Assembly (NCBI GenBank): GCA_904395815.1
Contig: CAJFOC010000056.1
Coordinates: 1-59,327 of the forward strand
Reading direction: 5' to 3'
Length of the DNA: 59,327 nt
Origin: an uncultured Holdemania sp.
Lineage (GTDB): Bacteria > Bacillota_I > Bacilli_A > Erysipelotrichales > Erysipelotrichaceae
Position numbers and translations under genes: made by a program. Shown here in pieces: positions 52,340-59,327 of the stretch. Under the pieces are notes generated by a model. The model saw only the letters and a list, made by a program, of their open reading frames with translations. It did not search any database and was not told where the DNA came from. Numbering within the stretch: position 1 is the first letter of the stretch; each line of letters begins with the position of its first letter.

Positions 52340-52723
52340 TCATTCTTCTTTCCGGCGGAAAGCTTCCTCTTCTTCCCCACTGCGATCAGGAACGTCTTTC
52401 ATCACTTCCCGAATGTCACAGAACAGGGTAATGAGATTGTCCAGCTGATTGGCTGCCGGATCCAGAAAATAAAAGAGGCGGGTTGCTTCCTTGCGGCTTC
52501 TGACAATCCCCGCATCTTTCAAAATCTGCATGTGATGCGAAACCGCCGGCCGGGACAGATGGGTTTGCCGGGCAATATCAATGACGCGGCTGCCGCTGCA
52601 GCTTCCTTTCAGCATAATACAGAGCAGCAGCTGACGCGTTGGATCGCCCAGAGCTGTCAGAATTTTCTGACAATCCAGTCATTCTCTGTAAAGTCGCTGT
52701 GTTCTTTCCAACTGATTCTCCAT
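52340..52723 (-). pseudogene. ArsR family regulator with an in-frame TGA at codon 15
   Basis: A winged-helix ArsR protein reads KILTALGDPTRQLLL, then SRPAVSHHMQILKDAG and RKEATRLFYFLDP. The start with a proper ribosome site (AGAGGTGA) is ATG 52723, giving MENQLERTQRLYRE, then TGA at 52681-52679, then LDCQKILTALGD in the same frame; the total would be 127 residues, normal for the family. Downstream initiation could only use CTG 52678 or ATG 52615, the latter removing the first helices. It may be a nonsense mutation, a base-call error, or recoding. An extended -10 (TGATATAAT) is at 52758-52766. Confidence 0.8.
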
Positions 52724-52757
52724 GGTTCACCTCTGACAGTTTCAACACCTGGTTCTG

Positions 52758-52766
52758 ATTATATCA
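52758..52766 (-). promoter_or_regulatory. Extended -10 of the arsR-nitroreductase operon
   Basis: Minus strand TGATATAAT, about 35 bases before the ATG at 52723; -35 weak. Confidence 0.5.
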
Positions 52767-52817
52767 TTATTTCCATACCAGAAACCATCGGTAAAGAAAA
52801 TCAAGATGGTTACACTT

Positions 52818-52842
52818 AAAAAAGAGTTCCTTTCCGGAACTC
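52818..52842 (-). terminator. Terminator of the nusB-recN operon
   Basis: Seven-base stem GAGTTCC/GGAACTC followed by six T residues on the minus strand. Confidence 0.85.
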
Positions 52843-52884
52843 ATCTTCTCTGCTTTGAAATGGAATGAATCCGCCGCAAAAACG

Positions 52885-54567
52885 CTATCGATGCCGCCGG
52901 GCTTCCTTTGCCCGACTGCGGTTGCGTTCCAGCAGTTCTGCCGCCGCCTGCAATGCGGCCGCTGACTGCTCTCCCTGAGAGATCAACGCCAGCTGTGCGA
53001 TTCTTTCCTGCTGATTCAGCGAATGAATCTGCGTCTGCGTTGACTGATCCGACTGCGTCTTGGTCACATGATAATGACGATCCGCACAGGCCGCAACCTG
53101 AGCCAGATGCGTTACGGCAAAAACCTGAGCGTCCTGGGACAGCAGGCTCATTTTCACACCGATGGCCGTCGCTACCTGTCCGCTGACCCCAGTATCAATT
53201 TCATCAAAGATAACGGTTTCTATCCCGGCCAGACGGGTAAAAATGGTTTTCAGACCCAGCATCAGCCGGCTCAGTTCGCCCCCGCTGGCAGTCTGCACCA
53301 GCGGACGCACCGGTTCTCCCGGATTCATCGAAATCAGAAAATCCACGTCGTCCAGTCCTGATGACGAAGGCCTGGAAGCCGGCGTCAGTTCAACTACAAA
53401 CCGGGCATGCGGAAGCATCAGATCGTGCAGGTGACCTTCGATCTCCTCTTGCAGATCCAACGCTTTCTGATGGCGAAGCGCACTCAGCTGGCCGGCACTC
53501 TCTTCAAACTGCTGCCAGGCTTCCTGCGTTCGTTTCTCCAACAGGGCCAGATGCTCCTGAAGATGCTCAGCCCGATCCAGCTGCTCCGTCAGCTGCTGCT
53601 GCCGGTCCAGAATTTCCTCCACGCTTCTTCCATATTTACGTTTCAGACGATTGATCTCAAACAGGCGGCTCTGAACCTGATTGATCTGTTCTTCACTGAA
53701 TTCCAGCGAGCCGCAGAAATCCCGCAGCCGCTCCGTCAAGTCCTGCAGCGCGTAATAGTGACCGCTGATCGCTTCGCTGATTTCATTCAGTTCATTCTGA
53801 TCCGCAAAACCTCCGGTAAGCCTGGCCGTTTCGTACAGGGAATCCAGCAGCCCCTGCTCTCCATCCAGCCGCTGCAGCGCTTCGCTGACCCGCTGAAACA
53901 GCTTTTCTCTGGAGACAATGCGTTTCTCCAGTTGTTCCAGCTGTTCATCTTCCTTTGGCTTCAGCTGAGCCTGAGTAATTTCATCCAGCTGAAACTGAAG
54001 GAATTCAAGATCCTGCTGCGTTTTCGGACTTTTCGCTTCCTCAAGTTCCTCTTTCCATTGACGCCAGATCTGATACCGCTGTCCAACCAGCTGATTCAGT
54101 GCCGAATCCGCGGCATACTGATCCAGCAGCCGCAGAAAAGAATTGCGGTTCAGCAGGTATTGCGTATCATGCTGCGAATGAATATCAATGACATACGACA
54201 GGATTTCTTTTACAAGATTGACTGTGGTCACCCGATAGTTCAGACGCATTGTACTTTTGCCTTCCGCACTGATCTGCCGGCTGATCACGACATTCTCCAG
54301 CTCCTCCGGTTCCAGGCCGGCATCCTGAAGAACCTCCCGCACCCGTAAGTTGTGTGAAAAATCGAAAATGCCTTCGATCAGAGCCTGCGACGCTCCGCTT
54401 TTTACCAGTCCGGCGGAAGCGCGCTGACCGCACAGCATGCCGATTGCATCAATCAGAATGGACTTGCCGGCGCCGGTCTCTCCGGTAAAAGCACTGAATC
54501 CTTCTGCAAAATCGAGATCTACCTCATCGATGAGAATGAAATTGCGTACTACCAGATGTTTCAGCAC
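52885..54567 (-). CDS. recN: DNA repair protein RecN
   Basis: RecN is an SMC-like protein acting at double-strand breaks. The 560-residue protein has Walker A GETGAGKS at residues 29-36, a central coiled coil with Gln-rich stretches, the signature TASGGELSRLML, and Walker B VIFDEIDTGVSG. GTG 54567 is preferred: AGGAGG lies six bases upstream and the product starts with the family sequence LKHLVVRNFILID. It follows dxs by 28 bases; tlyA and argR, usual between them, are absent. Confidence 0.95.
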   Translation of the reverse strand: MLKHLVVRNFILIDEVDLDFAEGFSAFTGETGAGKSILIDAIGMLCGQRASAGLVKSGASQALIEGIFDFSHNLRVREVLQDAGLEPEELENVVISRQISAEGKSTMRLNYRVTTVNLVKEILSYVIDIHSQHDTQYLLNRNSFLRLLDQYAADSALNQLVGQRYQIWRQWKEELEEAKSPKTQQDLEFLQFQLDEITQAQLKPKEDEQLEQLEKRIVSREKLFQRVSEALQRLDGEQGLLDSLYETARLTGGFADQNELNEISEAISGHYYALQDLTERLRDFCGSLEFSEEQINQVQSRLFEINRLKRKYGRSVEEILDRQQQLTEQLDRAEHLQEHLALLEKRTQEAWQQFEESAGQLSALRHQKALDLQEEIEGHLHDLMLPHARFVVELTPASRPSSSGLDDVDFLISMNPGEPVRPLVQTASGGELSRLMLGLKTIFTRLAGIETVIFDEIDTGVSGQVATAIGVKMSLLSQDAQVFAVTHLAQVAACADRHYHVTKTQSDQSTQTQIHSLNQQERIAQLALISQGEQSAAALQAAAELLERNRSRAKEARRHR

Positions 54568-54595
54568 AGTCTGCCTCCTTCCTGCCGTCTTTGTA

Positions 54596-56458
54596 CTATT
54601 TGCAGTATTTCTGAATTTCCTCAAAGCAGGAAAGGATATCGATTCCTTCCCGTTTGCGGATGCGGTTCATCGATCCCTGCGGCACATAATGATCGCCAAT
54701 CCCAATCCGTTTGACGGGAATCGGACAGTCGTGATCGGCGCACCATTCCAGCACTGCGCTGGCCAGTCCGCCCGCCAGCATATCGGTTTCATAAATCACC
54801 ACCGGCTTGCCCTCCCGGCTCAGACGGCGCAGCAGCGCTTCATCCAGCGGTTTGAAGAAACGGGCGTTGATCAGCGAAACCGGCAGTGAGTTGGTCAGAA
54901 TCTTCGACAAGACCCGATCCACATCCGGGCCATAGGTCATGACCCAGACCTTGCTTTCCGGCACATCGTTATAACAGCTCCAGGACCCCACCGCAATCGG
55001 CTCCGCCTCTGCCTTTTCATCATACCGGGCGGTTCCGCGCGGATAACGGATCACAAAAGGATGCCGCTGTGCAAAAGCGGTTTCCATCAGCGCTCTGGCC
55101 TCCAGGGCGTCCTTGGGCTGAGAAAGGATCAGATTCGGCAGCGAACGAAGCAGCGTGATATCGAAAACGCCATGATGCGTATCGCCGTCTTCTCCGACCA
55201 GTCCTGCCCGATCTATCCCGATCACTACCGGCAAATCCATCCGGCAGATATCATGATTGATCTGATCGTAACACCGCTGCAGAAACGACGAGTACAGTGA
55301 AATAAACGGCCGCTTGCCGCTGATGGCCAGACCGGCACAGAACGTCGCTGCATGTTCCTCCGCAATGCCGCAGTCAAAAGCCCGATCCGGATACAGCGCA
55401 AAGAAACGTTCCAGCTTGCTGCCGGTCATCATCGCCGGCGTCACCGCCAGAATGTCCTTGTTTTTCTCAGCCAGACGAATGAGATTCTCACTGATAATGG
55501 CCGACCAGCTCAGATGCCCCGGAGCCGGGCGGGTCAGGATTTCGCCGGTTTCCTTATCAAACGCGGAAACGCCATGCCATCGGCCTTCCTTGTCCTGTTC
55601 ACAATACGAATAGCCTTTGCCCTTTTTGGTCAGCACATGCACAACAACCGGTCCCTGATGCGTTTTGGCTACTTCCAGACACTGAATCAGATTCTTAAAA
55701 TCGTGCCCGTCCACCGGTCCCAGGTATTCCAGGCCGAAAACGCCGAATACACCGGTATCGATCACGCCGCTTTTGATGGCGTCCTTGATGTTCTGCAGCC
55801 CGCTGAGCACTGCCTGACCGACATTGTTGCGATTCAGCGCCGTCTTCAGATCATGCTTTAACGCATTGTAGGGTTTGGAGCTGCGCAGCTTCGCAAAATT
55901 CTGCGTCAGAACGCCGACATTTTCTGAAATGGACATGTTGTTGTCATTGAAGATGATAATGATGTTGCGCTGTTCGCTGCCGATCTGATTTAACGCTTCC
56001 AACGCCATTCCCCCGCCCAGCGCGCCATCGCCGATTACCGGTACAATATGATAGGATTCCTTATTCAAATCACGGGCAATTGCCATGCCCAGCGCTGCGG
56101 AAAGCGAGGTAGAGGAATGCCCTGCCTCCCATACGTCATGTTCACTCTCCGCCCGTTTCTGAAATCCGGAAAGTCCCTCATACTGACGCAGAGTCGGAAA
56201 ACAGGCTGCCCGGCCAGTCAGAATTTTATGCGTATAGCACTGGTGACCGACATCGAAAAAGATTTTATCCCGCGGCGAATCAAAGACCTTGTGCAGCGCG
56301 ATGGTCAGCTCCACTACGCCCAGATTGCTGGAAAGATGGCCGCCGGTCCGGCTGACCTGATCAATCAGGAATTCACGAATCTGCTGTGCCAGCGCCCGCA
56401 GCTGTCTGTTATCCATGGTTTTCAGAAAGGAAGGATCCTGAATCTTGGTTAAATCCAT
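54596..56458 (-). CDS. dxs: 1-deoxy-D-xylulose-5-phosphate synthase
   Basis: Dxs condenses pyruvate and glyceraldehyde 3-phosphate using TPP, the first step of the MEP isoprenoid pathway. The 620-residue protein has GHLSSNLGVVELT near residue 40, DVGHQCYTHKILTGR, the TPP motif GDGALGGGMALEALN, and IAEEHAATFCAGLA. ATG 56458 follows AAGGAGGCAC; the frame extends upstream without family sequence. It follows ispA, linking precursor supply to prenyl chain building. Confidence 0.97.
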   Translation of the reverse strand: MDLTKIQDPSFLKTMDNRQLRALAQQIREFLIDQVSRTGGHLSSNLGVVELTIALHKVFDSPRDKIFFDVGHQCYTHKILTGRAACFPTLRQYEGLSGFQKRAESEHDVWEAGHSSTSLSAALGMAIARDLNKESYHIVPVIGDGALGGGMALEALNQIGSEQRNIIIIFNDNNMSISENVGVLTQNFAKLRSSKPYNALKHDLKTALNRNNVGQAVLSGLQNIKDAIKSGVIDTGVFGVFGLEYLGPVDGHDFKNLIQCLEVAKTHQGPVVVHVLTKKGKGYSYCEQDKEGRWHGVSAFDKETGEILTRPAPGHLSWSAIISENLIRLAEKNKDILAVTPAMMTGSKLERFFALYPDRAFDCGIAEEHAATFCAGLAISGKRPFISLYSSFLQRCYDQINHDICRMDLPVVIGIDRAGLVGEDGDTHHGVFDITLLRSLPNLILSQPKDALEARALMETAFAQRHPFVIRYPRGTARYDEKAEAEPIAVGSWSCYNDVPESKVWVMTYGPDVDRVLSKILTNSLPVSLINARFFKPLDEALLRRLSREGKPVVIYETDMLAGGLASAVLEWCADHDCPIPVKRIGIGDHYVPQGSMNRIRKREGIDILSCFEEIQKYCK

Positions 56459-56481
56459 AAACCTGTGCCTCCTTGAAATCG

Positions 56482-57324
56482 TCAATACTGTCTGAACTCC
56501 ATCGCGTCCAAAATCGCAACAACCGGCGCCGGATCCAGGTCGATTGCCGCCAGCGTGGCACGGGTCTGGCGATAAGCGTCCACCATGAAATCCTGCGCCT
56601 GGCCCAGTCCCAACAGCGTCACATACGTCGCCTTGTGATTATCCAGATCACTGGCTGATTTTCCCAGCTGTTCGCTGCTTTGGGTCACATCCAGAATATC
56701 ATCCTGAATCTGAAACGCCAGTCCCATCAGCGAACCGGTTTTGCGCCATAAAGAGATATCCTGAGAGCGGCCGGCCAGAATCGCTCCGATCACCAGCGGA
56801 GCGGTAAAAAGACAGCCGGTTTTGTACAGATGAATCTGACGCAGCTGCTCCAGCGTCATCTGCGGATGGTTTTCCGCGGCCAGATCGCATGTCTGCCCCA
56901 GAATCATTCCCTCTGCTCCGCCTGCGTGCGCCAGCTCGCTGACGATCTGCACCGCTTTGGCCGGATCCTCGCTGCTTCGGGCAGCCAGCTCAAAAGAAAG
57001 CGTCAGCAGACCGTCGCCGGCCAGAACGGCCGTCGCCTCATCAAACTGGCGATGACAGGTCTTGCGGCCGCGGCGGAAATCGTCGTTATCCATCGCCGGA
57101 AGATCATCGTGAATCAGCGAATAGGTATGCATCATCTCCAGCGCTCCGGCAGCAGCCATTCCGATCTTGGGATTAAGTCCGTATCCTTCCAGCACAGCGA
57201 ACAGCAGCATCGGCCGTAACCGTTTTCCCCGGCCCATTAACGAATACTCCATCGCATCCCGGACCCGCGACGGTTTCAGTTGCCGGCATTGCTGCTGCAG
57301 AAACGCTTCCAGCTGCTCTTTCAT
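56482..57324 (-). CDS. ispA: Polyprenyl (farnesyl/geranyl) diphosphate synthase
   Basis: It elongates allylic diphosphates with isopentenyl diphosphate. The 280-residue protein has GRGKRLRPML, the first aspartate-rich motif DDLPAMDNDD near residue 73, and the second DDILD near residue 212. Length and motifs fit farnesyl diphosphate synthase. The start overlaps the xseB stop by four bases. Confidence 0.94.
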   Translation of the reverse strand: MKEQLEAFLQQQCRQLKPSRVRDAMEYSLMGRGKRLRPMLLFAVLEGYGLNPKIGMAAAGALEMMHTYSLIHDDLPAMDNDDFRRGRKTCHRQFDEATAVLAGDGLLTLSFELAARSSEDPAKAVQIVSELAHAGGAEGMILGQTCDLAAENHPQMTLEQLRQIHLYKTGCLFTAPLVIGAILAGRSQDISLWRKTGSLMGLAFQIQDDILDVTQSSEQLGKSASDLDNHKATYVTLLGLGQAQDFMVDAYRQTRATLAAIDLDPAPVVAILDAMEFRQY

Positions 57325-57542
57325 GATTCTCTGTCCTGCCCTTCCTGCCGCTGATGTCTGAGCATCAGCTCCTGAACCTTGGTTTCAAAGCCCTGCAGCT
57401 GCTGATCAAGCAGCTGCACAAGATCCAGTCCCTCTTCAAACAGACCGATGGCCTGTTCCAGGGGAATCTCGTTTTTTTCCAGCAGCGAAACGATTTCGTC
57501 CAGTCGGGACATGGACTGTTCAAACGACGCTTTTTCGCTCAT
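57321..57542 (-). CDS. xseB: Exodeoxyribonuclease VII small subunit
   Basis: XseB joins XseA to form a single-strand DNA exonuclease. The 73-residue protein has the family core SFEQSMSRLDEIVSLLEKN followed by IPLEQAIGLFEEGLDLVQ. Four-base overlaps join it to xseA and ispA. Confidence 0.95.
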   Translation of the reverse strand: MSEKASFEQSMSRLDEIVSLLEKNEIPLEQAIGLFEEGLDLVQLLDQQLQGFETKVQELMLRHQRQEGQDRES

Positions 57543-58870
57543 TTCTGTTCCTCCTTCTTTGTAACGACGACATCAAGAAGCCCATCCTGCAGACGGATCC
57601 GCAGCGGTTGATGAGGTTCCGTTTCCTTCACGGAACGAACCAGTTTCTCTCCGTCATAAACAAGACCGTATCCGCGAGCCAGAACCTTCAGCGGCGACAT
57701 CGCATCCAGCAGCTGAATTTTCTGACTCAGCTGCTGATGCTGCATCTTCAGTCTTTCCGGTGGAATTCTTGTTAACAGAAGCTGCTGTTCGCTCAGTTTC
57801 CTGCGCTGAGCGCTGATCAGACGGCTGGCGCCGCTGAGCAGCGTATGACTGAGCTGATTCAGCGTCTGCCGGTGCTGACGCAGCTGCGCGGCACAATTCT
57901 GCAGCCGTGAACTGTTATAATCCAGATGCATCTGAGCCTGCTGCAGAAGACTCATCGGATCTTCAAAAATCCGGCTGTCCTGCAGCTGCTGCAGCTGGCG
58001 GCGCTGCTGAGTCAGCTGCTGCTGCATTCTCAGACACAGCTGCTGATGCTGACGGTGAAGCTGCGCCAGCACCTCACCGATCTGAGGCGTTGCCATCTCC
58101 GCCGCACCGGTCGGCGTCGGCGCCCGGCAATCGCAGGCCAGATCCGCAATCGTCACATCCACCTCATGGCCAACCCCGCAGATCACCGGCGTATGCATCG
58201 CCGCCAGCGTCCGGGCAACGCATTCTTCGTTAAACGACCACAGATCTTCAATCGATCCGCCGCCGCGGGCCAGAATGATGACGTCAAAATGCATCGCATC
58301 CGCCTGTCTGAGCGCAGCGCAGATCTGTGCCGCCGCCCCGTCTCCCTGAACAAGCACCGGAATTTCGCTGACTTGCGCCACCGGCCAGCGGCGATGCAGC
58401 GTCGTGATGACATCTTCCCGGGCCGCCGTCTGGCGGCCGGTGATCACACAGAGGTTCATCGGATATCGCGGCAGACTCTTTTTGCGCGAAGGATCAAACA
58501 ATCCCTCCGCATTCAGCCTTCGCTTCAGCTGCTCAAACTGCAGATACAAATCGCCTAACCCGGTCGGCTTCATCGCCGTGATCAGCAGCTGCAGCTGACC
58601 GCTGGCTTCAAACACCGACGTATTGGCCTGAACGAGCACCGAATCGCCCTCCTTGGGCCGAAATGCGACCCGCTGCGCATAGGAGGCAAACATCACGCAC
58701 TGAATACGGGCATGTTCATCTTTCAGCGTAAAATACCAGTGGCCGCTGCGATGAGCCGTGAAGTTTGAAATTTCTCCCGCCACCACGATTCTTTGAATCA
58801 GCGGATCCTGATCCAGTTTGCCCTTCAGATAACGGACCAGCGCGCTGACACTCAGCTGCCGGTTTCTCAT
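57539..58870 (-). CDS. xseA: Exodeoxyribonuclease VII large subunit
   Basis: The catalytic subunit of ExoVII, 443 residues. It has an N-terminal OB fold (IVVAGEISNFTAHRSGHWYF), the nuclease core with CVITGRQTAAREDV, ARGGGSIEDLWSFNEE and GVGHEVDVTIADLACD, and a long Gln- and Leu-rich coiled coil at about residues 265-380. The start overlaps nusB by four bases. Confidence 0.96.
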   Translation of the reverse strand: MRNRQLSVSALVRYLKGKLDQDPLIQRIVVAGEISNFTAHRSGHWYFTLKDEHARIQCVMFASYAQRVAFRPKEGDSVLVQANTSVFEASGQLQLLITAMKPTGLGDLYLQFEQLKRRLNAEGLFDPSRKKSLPRYPMNLCVITGRQTAAREDVITTLHRRWPVAQVSEIPVLVQGDGAAAQICAALRQADAMHFDVIILARGGGSIEDLWSFNEECVARTLAAMHTPVICGVGHEVDVTIADLACDCRAPTPTGAAEMATPQIGEVLAQLHRQHQQLCLRMQQQLTQQRRQLQQLQDSRIFEDPMSLLQQAQMHLDYNSSRLQNCAAQLRQHRQTLNQLSHTLLSGASRLISAQRRKLSEQQLLLTRIPPERLKMQHQQLSQKIQLLDAMSPLKVLARGYGLVYDGEKLVRSVKETEPHQPLRIRLQDGLLDVVVTKKEEQK

Positions 58871-59244
58871 ACGCGATCCAGAACGCCGTTAATCAGCTTA
58901 TACGCCTCTTCATCGCAGTAATCTTTCGCCAGACGAACCGCTTCGTCGATGATGATCGCTGCCGGAGCCGTCTGCCGATCCAGCTCGCTGCAGGCCATCA
59001 GAAGAATGGCCTGCTCCAGAATCCCCAGCCGATCAAAACTCCAGTCTTTCAGCGTTTCATTCAGATATGAAATATATCGCTGCTTGTTTTCTATCGTGTT
59101 CATGACCAGCACCCGGCTGAATTCATCCAGATTCTCCGGCTGTGTTTCCATGACTTCTTCAATAATTTCCTCTGTCGGTTTTCCCAGCAAAAGATGCTGA
59201 TACAGACAGATCATCGCTTTTTCTCTGCAACTATGTCGGTTCAT
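58867..59244 (-). CDS. nusB: Transcription antitermination factor NusB
   Basis: NusB binds boxA RNA with S10 in antitermination complexes that transcribe rRNA. The 125-residue helical protein starts MNRHSCREKAMICLYQHLL and ends IIIDEAVRLAKDYCDEEAYKLINGVLDRV, the conserved C-terminal pattern. ATG follows GGAGGG. It opens the operon that continues through recN; folD, often next in Bacillus, is absent. Confidence 0.94.
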   Translation of the reverse strand: MNRHSCREKAMICLYQHLLLGKPTEEIIEEVMETQPENLDEFSRVLVMNTIENKQRYISYLNETLKDWSFDRLGILEQAILLMACSELDRQTAPAAIIIDEAVRLAKDYCDEEAYKLINGVLDRV

Positions 59245-59267
59245 TTTAACCCTCCGCTCATTGTATT

Positions 59268-59276
59268 ATTTTACCA
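59268..59276 (-). promoter_or_regulatory. Extended -10 of the nusB operon
   Basis: Minus strand TGGTAAAAT, 23 bases before the ATG, with a weak -35. Sequence from here to the window end shows no gene. Confidence 0.45.
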
Positions 59277-59327
59277 TAGAAATCAGGGCTTTGCCACTGC
59301 TATAAAACGCCTTGTTCAGGCCGGTTA

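Noticed and set aside
52655-52672. A bacterial SECIS element after the arsR TGA
   Set aside because: The palindrome is very short with an AU-only loop and lacks the features I associate with known SECIS elements. Kept only as a hypothesis within the arsR finding.

Overview
This window reads as core chromosome of a spore-forming Firmicutes bacterium, most likely from the Erysipelotrichia (a Holdemania-like member is my best guess; this is inference from protein style, not a database match). Support comes from Spo0A, SpoIVB and SpoIIM, T-box leaders on trpS and alaS, Spx, ComK/ComEA/ComEC, IreB, an SMC with short arms, and gene order that follows Bacillus subtilis blocks with notable losses. 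G+C looks a little above 50% by eye (not computed). I see no phage, insertion sequence, integron or CRISPR array.

Layout. 1-3380 (minus): two identical tRNA-Gln(CUG) genes, each with its own promoter and terminator, then the gltX-purA pair. 3419-8625 (plus): M42 peptidase, DUF4080 radical SAM protein, rdgB, DUF1461 membrane protein, trmL (apparently CTG start) and an orphan membrane protein, tightly coupled. 8595-14873: an accessory-looking stretch with DUF3842, DUF3892, a degenerate DapF-like protein, a RidA with a cysteine-rich tail, a ComK-family regulator followed by an asparagine-synthetase-like protein lacking its glutaminase cysteine, YitT, and a possible 51-residue protein. 14814-16223: trpS under a tryptophan T-box, divergent from spx. 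16288-28213: mnmA, CPBP protease, recD2, small protein, AI-2E-type permease, T-box-alaS, ireB, ruvX, DUF1292, mltG, udk, greA; this is the B. subtilis trmU-recD2-alaS-udk-greA neighbourhood. 28237-35941: comEA-comEC-holA, then serine dehydratase, deoxyinosine glycosylase, small membrane protein and a U32 peptidase. 36046-44486: smc-ftsY-ylxM, ackA, DHH phosphoesterase, HU, zinc peptidase, SIS protein. 44583-59327 (minus): xerD-deoB, an XRE regulator, spoIIM, dinB, spo0A, spoIVB, arsR-nitroreductase, and nusB-xseA-xseB-ispA-dxs-recN.

How it works together. Translation supply (gltX with tRNA-Gln, trpS, alaS, mnmA, trmL), DNA repair and recombination (recD2, ruvX, recN, xseAB, dinB, xerD, deoxyinosine glycosylase), DNA uptake (ComK, ComEA, ComEC) and sporulation (Spo0A, SpoIVB, SpoIIM) dominate. 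Promoters resembling sigma-E and sigma-G/F types precede spoIIM and spoIVB, and two 0A-box-like sites precede spo0A, so sporulation control appears to follow the Bacillus logic.

The best places for a second look are: an in-frame TGA in the arsR gene upstream of the nitroreductase; the DapF-like protein lacking the glycine loops of the active site; the comK and cysteine-less AsnB pair; the RidA cysteine tail; a terminator hairpin spanning the comEA start codon; and the CTG start of trmL. I found no clearly new multi-gene system; the unusual items are single genes or regulatory arrangements.
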